NCBI RefSeq assembly: GCF_042684365.1
Contig: NZ_JBHULI010000001.1
Location: forward strand, 1-64,000
Length of the DNA: 64,000 nucleotides
Source: Gracilimonas halophila
GTDB lineage: Bacteria > Bacteroidota > Rhodothermia > Balneolales > Balneolaceae
Reading direction: 5' to 3'
This document shows, in pieces, positions 1 to 9,000 of this stretch. Under the pieces are notes generated by a model. That model searched no databases, was not told the origin of the DNA, and saw only the letters and a program-made list of their open reading frames with translations. Positions within the stretch are counted from its first letter, which is position 1. Each line of letters starts with the position of its first letter. Made by a program: the position numbers and the translations under genes.

Positions 1-121
1 CGTAGGTCTTCGCCATTACGGTTGTTATTGCCGCAGTCAAGGTCGTCTTCCCGTGATCTACGTGTCCAATCGTGCCCACGTTCACGTGTGGCTTATTCCG
101 TTGAAAGGTCTCTTTTGCCAT
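1..121 (-). CDS. tuf: Elongation factor Tu, N-terminal fragment cut by the window edge
   Basis: The minus strand from 121 encodes the first 40 residues of EF-Tu, the GTPase that carries aminoacyl-tRNA to the ribosome. The start MAKETFQRNKPHVNVGTIG leads into the P-loop GHVDHGKT at residues 19-26, which is diagnostic. The remaining roughly 355 residues lie beyond base 1. It sits 57 bases downstream of four tRNA genes on the same strand and is probably co-transcribed with them. Whether the genome has a second tuf copy cannot be seen here. Confidence 0.97.
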   Translation of the reverse strand, partial: MAKETFQRNKPHVNVGTIGHVDHGKTTLTAAITTVMAKTY

Positions 122-178
122 GATTAAGCTGTTTTGTTTAGTATTGCGTTAAAATAATTATCAAAAATTTTTGACCTG

Positions 179-250
<72 letters not shown>

Positions 251-257
251 GTATCTG

Positions 258-330
258 AGCGAGCGACCGGAATCGAACCGGCAACATTCACCTTGGAAGG
301 GTGACGCTCTACCAATTGAGCTACGCTCGC
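258..330 (-). tRNA. tRNA-Gly (anticodon TCC)
   Basis: A 73-nt minus-strand cloverleaf with acceptor GCGAGCG/CGCTCGC, T-arm GGTTCGATTCC and anticodon stem TCACC/GGTGA around loop CTTCCAA. The anticodon is TCC, which reads GGA and GGG. It lies 7 bases from each neighbouring tRNA, so the four are surely one transcript. Position matches E. coli glyT. Confidence 0.96.
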
Positions 331-337
331 TTACGCG

Positions 338-420
338 TGGGGAGAGCAGGATTCGAACCTGCGAAGTCTTACGACAACAGATTTACAGTCTGCCCCAGTT
401 GGCCGCTTTGGTATCTCCCC
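338..420 (-). tRNA. tRNA-Tyr (anticodon GTA)
   Basis: An 83-nt minus-strand tRNA with the long variable arm expected of bacterial tyrosine tRNAs. The acceptor GGGGAGA/TCTCCCC pairs, the discriminator is A, the anticodon stem GCAGA/TCTGT holds the loop CTGTAAA with anticodon GTA, and the T-loop has GGTTCGAATCC. Position matches E. coli tyrU. Confidence 0.96.
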
Positions 421-444
421 AGATCAATAAATCAAATCTCGCTG

Positions 445-517
445 AGCCAGTGACCGGATTCGAACCGATGACCGACGGTTTACAAAACCGTTGCTCTACC
501 AACTGAGCTACACTGGC
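445..517 (-). tRNA. tRNA-Thr (anticodon TGT)
   Basis: A 73-nt minus-strand cloverleaf, first gene of the tRNA-tuf transcript. Acceptor GCCAGTG/CACTGGC, anticodon stem ACGGT/ACCGT, loop TTTGTAA with anticodon TGT for ACA/ACG, T-arm GGTTCGAATCC. Position matches E. coli thrU. The upstream 50 bases hold a good promoter candidate. Confidence 0.96.
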
Positions 518-533
518 TTTTCGCGAAAGACTT

Positions 534-564
534 CAAAATTAAGTATGATTGCTTTGATTGTCAA
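534..564 (-). promoter_or_regulatory. Candidate promoter of the tRNA-tuf operon (Bacteroidota-type)
   Basis: Read on the minus strand, TTG (564-562) is followed by 20 bases and then TAATTTTG (541-534), an exact fit to the -7 consensus TAnnTTTG used by the Bacteroidota primary sigma factor, whose usual spacing is about 19-20. It lies 17 bases upstream of the first tRNA, a sensible distance for a stable-RNA promoter. The same architecture appears at 48371-48401. Confidence 0.6.
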
Positions 565-584
565 TATACTTTTGTTAAAAACTT

Positions 585-1232
585 TCACTCTTTTTGTTCA
601 TTGCCTCGCGAATTCTTCCCCATGTAAGAAAAATACGCTTTACCGGCAATGAACAGTACAATAAGCCCGATAATTACTTTTCCATAGTTTGAGAGGTACT
701 GCCCGATAATTGGCCAATTGTCACGTATGACCCAGCCCATACCTATTAAAAGACTATTCCATAAAATTGAACTGATGGCGGAACTCAAAATTGTGGGTGT
801 GATTTTCAAATGAGACATACCCGCTGTGAGCGAGATCACCGACCTCGTTCCTGCCAGAAACCTATTGGCGACGACGACTCCCTGCCCCCATCTACTCATC
901 CACTTCTTTCCTCTTTTGAAATATTTATAAGGGATAAAACGAAGTATGAAATGACTTTCCCTATTACTCTCAATTTGCTCCCCCCATTTATGCCCCAACC
1001 AATACATGGTCATAAACCCTAAAACAGAAGCGATAATGGTTAAACTCCAAATTGGGAATAACGCGATCACCCCTTCTGCCGCCAAGTATCCTCCAAATGC
1101 AACCAACACATCACCCGGCATTGGGGGGATTAAATTTTCAAAATAAGCTACTCCCAAAAAGATAAGGTAAATCCCAGAAGGTGGAACCACGCTGATCCAT
1201 TCGATAATATTTTGAACGATCTGATCTGCCAT
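585..1232 (-). CDS. DedA family membrane protein
   Basis: A 215-residue inner-membrane protein of the DedA/SNARE-associated family, thought to act in lipid carrier handling or membrane homeostasis. The family signature is visible: ENLIPPMPGD near residues 32-41, the GQGVVVANRFLAGTRSVIS stretch around 115-134 with the conserved Arg, and AG after it, with about five hydrophobic segments. Its start codon overlaps the ispF stop by one base (TAATG), so it is translationally coupled as the last gene of queA-ispD-ispF-dedA. A role specific to isoprenoid carriers is only suggested by this context. Confidence 0.88.
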   Translation of the reverse strand: MADQIVQNIIEWISVVPPSGIYLIFLGVAYFENLIPPMPGDVLVAFGGYLAAEGVIALFPIWSLTIIASVLGFMTMYWLGHKWGEQIESNRESHFILRFIPYKYFKRGKKWMSRWGQGVVVANRFLAGTRSVISLTAGMSHLKITPTILSSAISSILWNSLLIGMGWVIRDNWPIIGQYLSNYGKVIIGLIVLFIAGKAYFSYMGKNSRGNEQKE

Positions 1233-1717
1233 TACTCCACTTTGCTTAGAAGAACTACGGCTTGAGCAATAACTCCTTCTTCTCTTCCGGCAAATCCCAT
1301 TTTTTCAGAAGTTGTTGCCTTCACTGAAATATCATCAATAGGGCAAGTGAGTTGTTTAGCTATACTTTTGCGAATGGTATCTATATAAGGCCTGAGTTTA
1401 GGTTGCTCCGCGATTACGGTTGCATCGAGGTTAACCAGCTCATATCCCTTTTGTTTTACCTGGTCATAGCTTTCCTTTAGTAAAATCCGGCTATCAGCAT
1501 CCTTGTAGGATTCATCGGTATCCGGGAAGAGAGTTCCAATGTCTCCCAGGGCAACTGCCCCTAATAAAGCATCCGTAATCGCATGAAGCAATACGTCTGC
1601 ATCAGAGTGGCCCAATAAGCCTTTGCTATGAGGGATTTCCACTCCTCCTAGAATCAATTTTCGATCTTTATGAAATTGATGAACATCATATCCATATCCA
1701 ATTCGAATTGCTTTCAT
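1232..1717 (-). CDS. ispF: 2-C-methyl-D-erythritol 2,4-cyclodiphosphate synthase
   Basis: IspF converts CDP-methylerythritol 2-phosphate to methylerythritol 2,4-cyclodiphosphate with release of CMP, in the non-mevalonate isoprenoid pathway. The 161 residues are full length. Metal and substrate motifs are clear: GYGYDVHQF near the N-terminus with the Asp-x-His ligands, GHSDADVLLHA around 37-47, and FPDTD. It overlaps ispD by four bases (ATGA) and dedA by one, so it is in the middle of a coupled operon. No fusion with ispD is present, unlike in some alphaproteobacteria. Confidence 0.97.
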   Translation of the reverse strand: MKAIRIGYGYDVHQFHKDRKLILGGVEIPHSKGLLGHSDADVLLHAITDALLGAVALGDIGTLFPDTDESYKDADSRILLKESYDQVKQKGYELVNLDATVIAEQPKLRPYIDTIRKSIAKQLTCPIDDISVKATTSEKMGFAGREEGVIAQAVVLLSKVE

Positions 1718-2403
1718 TGACCTGTTCCTAAAATTAACTCCGCAATTTTAAGGTCAACCGGATAGGTGATCTTAAGATTCTCCCGATCCCCCTCTACCAT
1801 CTGAACCTTACCGCCGATCCGTTCAACCAAAGAAGCGTCATCTGTACCAATGAAATCAGACTCCAATGCAGATTCGTAAGCTTTTCTTAACAATTTCTTC
1901 TGAAAAACCTGTGGGGTTTGGGCTTGCCATAAAAATGAACGGTCAGGAGTTTCTTTAATAACGTTTTTATCGTCTACTTGCTTAATAGTGTCTTTAGCAG
2001 GAACACCTAAAACTGCCCCTCCATATTCTTCTGCAATATTGCAACACTTTATAATCAACTTTGGCCTTATAAAAGGACGAACAGCGTCATGAACCCCCAC
2101 AAGAGTTGCTTCATCTGAAATTTCTTTAAGGGCATTATATATGGAGAACTGACGCTTGCTTCCACCTTCCACAACTTTCAAAATGACATCACCGGATATC
2201 CGTTCAAACATAGAATGAATATCCGAAATATGATCTTTAGAAGTCGCTATAATTATCTCTGTCAACTCAGGGACTTCCAAAAACCTGGAAATAGTATGTT
2301 CAAGGATCGTTCGGCCTCCAACCTTCAAAAAAGGCTTTGGAATATCCGATCCCATTCTCACACCCGACCCTGCCGCCGGTATTATGACCGACAGTTTAGA
2401 CAT
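1714..2403 (-). CDS. ispD: 2-C-methyl-D-erythritol 4-phosphate cytidylyltransferase
   Basis: IspD transfers CMP from CTP to methylerythritol 4-phosphate, the step just before the one made by its neighbour's pathway partner. The 229-residue protein begins with the nucleotidyltransferase motif IIPAAGSGVRMGSDIPKPFL, and GVHDAVRPF near residue 103 is the conserved substrate-binding loop. It starts three bases after the queA stop and its own stop overlaps the ispF start, so the order of translation is queA, ispD, ispF, dedA. Confidence 0.97.
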   Translation of the reverse strand: MSKLSVIIPAAGSGVRMGSDIPKPFLKVGGRTILEHTISRFLEVPELTEIIIATSKDHISDIHSMFERISGDVILKVVEGGSKRQFSIYNALKEISDEATLVGVHDAVRPFIRPKLIIKCCNIAEEYGGAVLGVPAKDTIKQVDDKNVIKETPDRSFLWQAQTPQVFQKKLLRKAYESALESDFIGTDDASLVERIGGKVQMVEGDRENLKITYPVDLKIAELILGTGQ

Positions 2404-2406
2404 AAT

Positions 2407-3462
2407 TTAAAGGATCAGCATTGCATCACCGAAAGTAAACATTCGGTAATTTTCTTTTTTAGCTTCTTCATATGCTTCCATCAAAAAATCATAGCCGGCA
2501 AAAGCAGCAGCTAACATCAATCGAGTTGATTCTGGTTGATGGAAGTTAATAATAAGACCTTCAGTGATCTTGAAGTTGTACGGAGGGTAAATAAATTTAT
2601 CTGTCCACCCGGTTCCCGGCTTAGACATCCCGCTGGCCATTACACTGGTTTCAATGGTGCGAACCGAACTTGATCCGATTGCGATAACTCTGTTTTTCTT
2701 TTTCTTTAGGGTCAAATTGATCTTATCGGAAGTATCTTTTGATAAGAAGTAATTATCTGAATCCATTCGATGCTTGGTAAGGTCTTCAACCTCAACATTT
2801 CTGAAGATACCCCAACCAATATGAAGAGTGGTTGGCAAGAATTCAACCCCTTTTTTCTCGAGCTTTTTAACTAACTCCGGAGTAAAATGCATTCCTGCTG
2901 CAGGAGCGGCAACAGCACCACGCTCTGTTGCAAATATAGTTTGATACCGTTCCTTATCTTCTTCAACAGGCTCCCGTTCTACGTATGGAGGCAAAGGCAT
3001 TTTCCCTAACTCATCAAGGCGATCATAAAGATCTTGATTCGGCCCTTCATATAAAAAACGGATGGTTCTTCCACGAGATGTCGTATTATCTACAACCTCA
3101 GCCATCAGTTCTTCATCTTCTTCTCCAAAATACAACTTGTTGCCGATCCTGATTTTTCGGGCAGGCTCAACCAAAACATCCCACAACTTATTTTCAGGCA
3201 TCAATTCCCTAAGTAAGAATACTTCAATATCTGCCTCGGTCTTTTCCTTTTTACCATTTAACCTAGCCGGGAAAACCTTAGTATTGTTGTAGATCATAAT
3301 ATCATCTTTATTGATGTATTTATGAATCTCTGAAAAGGTTGTATGTTCAATTGTTTTTTCGGCGCGGTTAAGAACCATTAGTTTTGCTGAATCTCTTTTT
3401 TTCAGCGGTTCTTCTGGTATATTAAAGTCGTCAGTTTCGAATTTAAAATCGGTAAGCTTCAT
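2407..3462 (-). CDS. queA: S-adenosylmethionine:tRNA ribosyltransferase-isomerase
   Basis: QueA builds epoxyqueuosine on tRNA by transferring the ribosyl part of SAM to preQ1 at position 34. The 351 residues are full length and show the family's typical runs, for example MIYNNTKVFPARL, the GMHFTPELV segment near 194 and INFHQPESTRLML near the C-terminus. It is the first gene of the operon; a promoter candidate lies 41-71 bases upstream. Coupling of queuosine and isoprenoid genes here probably reflects housekeeping packaging, not a shared pathway. Confidence 0.96.
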   Translation of the reverse strand: MKLTDFKFETDDFNIPEEPLKKRDSAKLMVLNRAEKTIEHTTFSEIHKYINKDDIMIYNNTKVFPARLNGKKEKTEADIEVFLLRELMPENKLWDVLVEPARKIRIGNKLYFGEEDEELMAEVVDNTTSRGRTIRFLYEGPNQDLYDRLDELGKMPLPPYVEREPVEEDKERYQTIFATERGAVAAPAAGMHFTPELVKKLEKKGVEFLPTTLHIGWGIFRNVEVEDLTKHRMDSDNYFLSKDTSDKINLTLKKKKNRVIAIGSSSVRTIETSVMASGMSKPGTGWTDKFIYPPYNFKITEGLIINFHQPESTRLMLAAAFAGYDFLMEAYEEAKKENYRMFTFGDAMLIL

Positions 3463-3502
3463 TTAGCTAGCTATAGGTTTTGCGGTACTGTTGAAAAGTT
3501 GA

Positions 3503-3533
3503 TAAAGATATACTTTTTTTTAAGGGTTTTCAA
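3503..3533 (-). promoter_or_regulatory. Candidate promoter of queA-ispD-ispF-dedA
   Basis: On the minus strand TTG (533-531 within 3531-3533) is followed by exactly 20 bases and TATCTTTA (3510-3503), seven of eight positions like TAnnTTTG counting the free positions. It ends 41 bases before the queA ATG. The same spacer length as the tRNA-tuf promoter makes it credible, but it rests on sequence alone. Confidence 0.45.
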
Positions 3534-3627
3534 TCAAACACTCCTTTCTCTGTTGTTTATTATTAAAGCCCAATTCGTTATACTTAAAGGTATGCTCTTG
3601 CGTTGAATTACAAATTATTTGAGCACC

Positions 3628-4137
3628 ATGAAAAAATTATTACTTACTACTTTCATCTTCTCTGTATTATTGAGCACTCAGTTGTCGGCACAATTGCGAG
3701 AAAACCTTTCTAAATCGTATGAATTTTCAGGGCCGATCATAAATAACCAAGCCCCTACTGTGCAAACATGGCTTAATAATTTTTTCCAGAACAATGTGAC
3801 CATGAGTCATTCATATGCTATGAATTTCGGAGCTGTTGGAGGAAGCTATCAAAATGTGAATTCTTACACGAACACCTTAAACATCGCTTTTTCGGAAGAC
3901 TTAACTGGTCGTGTTGATGTTTCATTTCTTCACTCTCCATTTGGCGGTTCTGACTTTGTTAATTCTGACAACAATCTTAATGGTGAAGTCATCATCAGAA
4001 ATGCAGAACTGAATTATCAGATCACCGATAACGCACACATAAGATTTCAATACCAGCAAATGCCTCGCAGTTATGGATTCTTCAATCGCGGTTATGGAAT
4101 GTTCGACCGCTATGATAGATACAACCCTTGGTACTAG
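3628..4137 (+). CDS. Small secreted or outer-membrane protein, function unknown
   Basis: I do not recognise a named family. From the ATG at 3628 the product is about 169 residues with a clear signal peptide (MKKLLLTTFIFSVLLSTQLSAQ). The mature part is rich in alternating polar and hydrophobic residues, Asn, Ser and Tyr, as in beta-strand-rich outer-membrane proteins (for example AMNFGAVGGSYQNVNSYTNT), and ends in an aromatic tail RYDRYNPWY. A TTG three codons upstream is less likely because the signal peptide begins at the ATG. It precedes the LytR_C gene by 16 bases, so the two may be co-transcribed. Confidence 0.6.
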   Translation: MKKLLLTTFIFSVLLSTQLSAQLRENLSKSYEFSGPIINNQAPTVQTWLNNFFQNNVTMSHSYAMNFGAVGGSYQNVNSYTNTLNIAFSEDLTGRVDVSFLHSPFGGSDFVNSDNNLNGEVIIRNAELNYQITDNAHIRFQYQQMPRSYGFFNRGYGMFDRYDRYNPWY

Positions 4138-4153
4138 TGCTAACTCATAGTTG

Positions 4154-4618
4154 ATGCCAGAAATTAATAATTCAAAACCTACCGACAGTAAAGAACTTTA
4201 TTTAAACACAGCCATCGGTTTTCTGAGTGTCCTTTTATTACTTTTACTGGCTGCTCTTTTTACACGCATTATCTATCCGAGAATATTTAACGAGAGAGCT
4301 GAATTACAATCAGAGCTAATAAGTGAGATCATACAAATTGAGGTGTTGAACGGTTGTGGTGTTTCAGGTATAGCAAATGCATATACCGGACTTCTTCGCT
4401 CAAACGGGTTTGATGTTGTTGAAACAGGTAATTTTGAAACCTTTGACCTACAGGAAACCGTTATCATTTCAAGAAGTGGGGTTATAGATAATGCCTACCG
4501 GGTTGCCAGTGCCCTGGGAGTTTCTGAAGACAATGTTATCCAAGAATCTTCACCCGACTTTTATCTTGATGTAAGTGTGATCATTGGCCACGATTATGAA
4601 AAACTAAATACAGATTAA
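4154..4618 (+). CDS. LytR C-terminal domain protein, single membrane span
   Basis: About 154 residues: a short cytoplasmic start, one membrane helix (GFLSVLLLLLLAALFTRIIY, about 23-42), then an extracytoplasmic domain resembling the LytR_C fold, with IEVLNGCGVSGIANAYTGLL, GFDVVETGNF and an ALGV segment. Such domains hang from LytR-CpsA-Psr-type wall proteins elsewhere, but here the catalytic part is absent, so any envelope role is inferred. The ATG at 4154 is preferred over the adjoining TTG. It sits six bases ahead of rsfS, an arrangement common in Bacteroidota relatives. Confidence 0.72.
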   Translation: MPEINNSKPTDSKELYLNTAIGFLSVLLLLLLAALFTRIIYPRIFNERAELQSELISEIIQIEVLNGCGVSGIANAYTGLLRSNGFDVVETGNFETFDLQETVIISRSGVIDNAYRVASALGVSEDNVIQESSPDFYLDVSVIIGHDYEKLNTD

Positions 4619-4623
4619 ATTTT

Positions 4624-5043
4624 ATGACAGATATTAAGGAACCGACTAAACAACAATTCCAAAACTCATACACCGATGATAGTCCTGATTCCCAGGAAAT
4701 GGTTGAAACCATTACAGAGGCTTTACTAAGCCGGAAGGGTAAAGACATCACCGTACTCGATGTCTCAGAACTCACTACTCTCACCGACTTTTTTGTTGTT
4801 TGCCACGGTACCTCAGATGTTCAAATTAAAGCTTTGGCAGACGCTGTTGAAGATGACATGCGAGAAAAAATAGGTGAAAGGGCTTGGAAAAAAGAAGGGT
4901 TACAAGGCCGGTCATGGGTTATTCTTGATTTTGTAAATATCGTGGTTCACGTAATGAGCAAAGAAAAAAGAGATTTCTACGGAATCGAACGTATGTGGAA
5001 TGACGCAAAAGTGACCTACATTAAAGATAATGACGAAGATTAA
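4624..5043 (+). CDS. rsfS: Ribosomal silencing factor RsfS
   Basis: RsfS (Iojap/YbeB) binds ribosomal protein L14 on the large subunit and blocks subunit joining during starvation. The 139-residue protein has the family core: DITVLDVSELTTLTDFFVVC, then the SDVQIKALADAV helix, EGLQGRSWVILDFVNIVVHV and the FYGIERMWNDA tail. The N-terminal 25 residues are polar and variable. It is flanked closely by the LytR_C gene and the dehydrogenase. Confidence 0.95.
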   Translation: MTDIKEPTKQQFQNSYTDDSPDSQEMVETITEALLSRKGKDITVLDVSELTTLTDFFVVCHGTSDVQIKALADAVEDDMREKIGERAWKKEGLQGRSWVILDFVNIVVHVMSKEKRDFYGIERMWNDAKVTYIKDNDED

Positions 5044-5051
5044 AAGTTACG

Positions 5052-6035
5052 TTGAGCTCTTCTAAACCACATATTCTCATCACCGAGCCTATTCCCGAAA
5101 AAGCTATTTCCTATTTACAGAAAATTGGAGAAGTAACCGTTGGAGAAAAGGGTACCTATCAGTCTGCAGAGACTCTGATCAATGATATTTCAAGTTATGA
5201 TGCGCTGCTTTGCATGCTTTCCACACCTGTTTCGGAGAATGTTTTAAGGCAGGGTAAAAAGCTTAAAATCGTTGCAAATTTTGCCGTTGGATATGATAAT
5301 ATTGATATAAAGGCTGCTCAAAAGTATAATATTAAAGTCGCCAATACTCCCGATGTTCTCACTGAAGCCTGCGGAGATTATGCCATGGGATTATTACTTT
5401 CCCTTTCCAGAAAATTAAAAGAGGCAGAACAGTATCTCAGAGATGGAAAATTTAATGGATGGGAACCACTTGGTTTTTTAGGTATGGAGCTTCGGGGAAG
5501 AACTTTGGGGATCATAGGCATGGGAAGGATTGGGCAGGCCTTTGCTCATCGCGCCCGTGCTTTTGGAATGAAGATCATTTATCACAATCGCTCTCTCATA
5601 GCGCCGGAAATCCAGCAAAAACTGGACGCTACTTATATCCCTGACCACAAAGAGCTCGCCGCAAAAAGTGATGTACTTAGCTTAAATTGCCCGCTTACCA
5701 AGGAAACACATCACCTTGTAGATGAGGCGTTATTAAAGCTAATGCCTGAACACGCCCTTTTAGTCAATATCTCAAGGGGGGCTGTAATTGATGAAGAAGC
5801 TTTAGCTAACGCTCTTCATAATAATATCATAGCCGGAGCCGCATTGGATGTTTTTGAAGAGGAACCTGACGTTCACCCTAAATTACTCACTGCCCCTAAT
5901 ACGCTTTTACTTCCTCATATAGCCAGCGCTACTCATAGAACAAGAGAGGCCATCGGGATGTTGGCAGCCAAAGCGATCTCTTCAGTATTGGAAGGCAAGC
6001 CAGATCCTGAAATACCAAACTTGATTAGCCGTTAA
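5052..6035 (+). CDS. D-2-hydroxyacid dehydrogenase (glyoxylate/hydroxypyruvate reductase type)
   Basis: A cytosolic NAD(P)H-dependent oxidoreductase of 327 residues. The Rossmann motif LGIIGMGRIGQAFAHRA lies near 152-168, the catalytic Arg in NISRGAVIDEEAL near 240, and the catalytic His in LLPHIASATHRTREA near 286. The closest functional type by eye is glyoxylate/hydroxypyruvate reductase, since VANFAVGYDNID and the C-terminal pattern fit, but substrate cannot be fixed from sequence. The start is a TTG at 5052; no ATG lies near the family's usual N-terminus, and the preceding stop is only nine bases away. Confidence 0.88.
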   Translation: MSSSKPHILITEPIPEKAISYLQKIGEVTVGEKGTYQSAETLINDISSYDALLCMLSTPVSENVLRQGKKLKIVANFAVGYDNIDIKAAQKYNIKVANTPDVLTEACGDYAMGLLLSLSRKLKEAEQYLRDGKFNGWEPLGFLGMELRGRTLGIIGMGRIGQAFAHRARAFGMKIIYHNRSLIAPEIQQKLDATYIPDHKELAAKSDVLSLNCPLTKETHHLVDEALLKLMPEHALLVNISRGAVIDEEALANALHNNIIAGAALDVFEEEPDVHPKLLTAPNTLLLPHIASATHRTREAIGMLAAKAISSVLEGKPDPEIPNLISR

Positions 6036-6061
6036 ATAACGCTCATATTCGTTTTTAATTT

Positions 6062-9000
6062 ATGAGTAGCGCTATCTTGAAATCTCCCATACAAAATAAG
6101 ACCTGGTTACTTACGCTCTTGCTCACTCTTTTAGCTTTGGGGTATGGATTGTTTGAGATATGGGCGGAACATAGTGGACCCGATGAATCCCAAAAAGCTG
6201 TTTTGGCTAATGAATCAATTAACAGTGCACTACAGCAATATTCTAAGTTTGAAGCAGATTTTTTATTCCAAAGCAATAAATTTTATGAGTCTGCTAAACA
6301 ACAACTAGAGGAAGGTGCAGACTTAGAGTTTCTCACGGAAGTAGCAACTAAGAATCATGATTTTTGGGGGATGTCATTATTCAAAGATCAAGAACTTATT
6401 CTTTGGACTGATTTCGGAGCCAGAAATTTACCTCTTAATTCAGACAAAATTGAGTCGGGGCCTTTTTTAACCATTGACCGTGAAAATAACGTTACGTTCT
6501 TAAGTTATCGGGCCTCATTGGTTATCGAAGACAGCGACTCTGCCTCCTCGTACGTTTTACTTACTCGTAAAAAGATACAGCAAGAAAATATTTTACCTAT
6601 AGGAAATGCCTCAGAACTATCCCCTTCTAACCTTTTTCAAATAGGCTACAGTTATCCGGTTCGGTTTAGTTTTTTTGAGCCCCCTCCACAGAACCCACAG
6701 TTCAGCAGTACTCTCTCAACCCATAGTGTTGACTCTGTGGGAGTTCTATATACACTTGAGGAAGATTTTGCGACCTATCAAAATTCAAAACAGAATCAAT
6801 TCTTTATCTATCGTGCGATCTTTTATGCTTTACTCATCTCATTGATCGCTCTTTTTTTGATCTCTTTTTCCCGTGAATTGAGTACCTGGAATTCACTATT
6901 TCTTAAACTTTTTGCTCTTATCTCTGCATGGCTTTTTTTCTCAAACATTGAATACGGAGTAGGGTGGATTGAACTTTTCAGTACAATTGGAGGCGACGAT
7001 ACTTTTGCTTTAACCCTCCTTATCAGATACTGTATTCATGCAGTTTTTATTTTCCTGATCACCCTTGTTTGCTTAAAACCCCTCAGCTCCGCTAAGCTCA
7101 ACTTAGAGGAAACTTCAATAATCATCCTCCCTGTAATAAATTTCTTTTTTGGTCTTTTAAGTTCGTTCCTGATTTTCTTTTTTCTTACAGAAACCTACTC
7201 ATTATTTTTACAGTCGTCTATTCCAGTATTAGACCTGGAGATTTTTCCTGGTTGGCTTACACTCCTGTTCTATGTTGCATCAGGTGTTTTTACCATTTCT
7301 GCAATAACACTGCTAACTTTACTTGGAAGATTTTTACTGGATCTAAGCCAGAAATTATATTTCATTCCTTTAGGGGTCATGTCATTGGGTTTCATTTCAG
7401 GTCTGCTCATGGTCATTGGCTTTAAATTATACCCCGCCTATTCTGGGTGGATCTTATTAGGAGCCATCTTCTTTTTTATCCTAATTTTGGTTTCAATTTT
7501 ACTAGCCTTTCGCAGGCCTAAAGTTATTTCTGAAGGTTCCAGACTTCGATTATTTCTGCTTTACAGCTTCATTGCAGTCTGCATATCATATGTAGCCGTT
7601 TATCAAGGATATTCAGATCGGCTTAATGACCAAATGAATCAGGCGGCTCAGCTATTTATTGATGAGGAGGCAACGGAAGCTGAGCGGATAGTAAGAGACC
7701 TCCTTACAAGTTTGGAGCAATCTGTTTCGGTTATTTCAGCTCAAGACCTTACAGAGCGACCCGCTTTTGTCGCAAACCTTTTTACCCAGCAAACACAAAG
7801 ATTGATATCTGAAGAATGGGAGCGTTTTTCAATATCCACACAGTTGGTAAATAATGAAGGAGAGATCATAGGTGAATATTCATCGAATCTCGACTCCCCT
7901 GCATGGACCCGGGCTTTTAACATGCGCTCGTTGGTGATCCCGTTTCAAGAAGAACAAATCCGTATAAATAATCTTCGGCCTATAGTACGGGAAAGACCCC
8001 TTAATGAAGCGAACTCCAATTATTCTTCTTTCCGAAGAGCCTGGATCCCGCTTTATGAACGGGGCAATTCTAATCTTCGGATAGGCTGGATATTATGCTC
8101 AGTTTATCGCGAGCGGCCACAATTTGAGAAACCACTTCGCGCAGTCATTGCATACGAAAGTACTAAAAACTGGAATGCATCCATCAGTATCACCGAATAT
8201 ATTGACGGGCGTTCTGCCAGAAGGAACGTAGTCGGCCCCCCGCTTGAACTCCCGGGATATGTACAGCTATCTGAAAACCTCAAAGAACAGATACAGAGAG
8301 ACTCTGTTGTTTTTCGAGTATCTGGAAATGAACAAGAACAGGTACGTGAGTTGTTCATAGCTACTTCAAATGAACAGATCATAAGAGCCGCTACCAAAAA
8401 TCCAAGGATTGATAATCACTTATTTTCCGTACTTAGGTTCTTTTTTACTGTCTTGATAGCCGGATTGTTTGTTTTGGGGACGGTCTTCTGGAAAAGCGAT
8501 ATACACATTTTAGGACATAATCGCAGATTCCGAGACCGGCTGATTGACCGTTTTATTTTTGCCTCACTTATTTGTTTAATGGCATTAATTACTACTACCT
8601 ACTATGCCATAAAAGATCAAAATCAAAAGTCCGTTCAGGATCAGCTCTTAAGCAAGCTTGATAATCTGACTGAAGCTGTATCTGAATTTGAGTTACAATC
8701 ATCCGGCGGGGAACAAATTCCATTGAATCAATTAACATCAACACTGGATGCAGATGCTTCACTCTATAAGAATAAATTAGTTGATATATCTACTACCGGA
8801 CAAATATACAGCCAACATCTGATTCCTCGTTTAATTCCATGGAGTGTTTATGAATCCATTTACTTTAAAGGTAATGCGCAGGTTACCCGAAAGGTTGTTC
8901 TGGGCGATCAGCAACTACTTATAGGATATCAGCCCTGGATTGACAAAGATTCAAAAATTGCAGGTGTAGTTTCCATTCCCACATTTTTAGAAGCCCCTAA

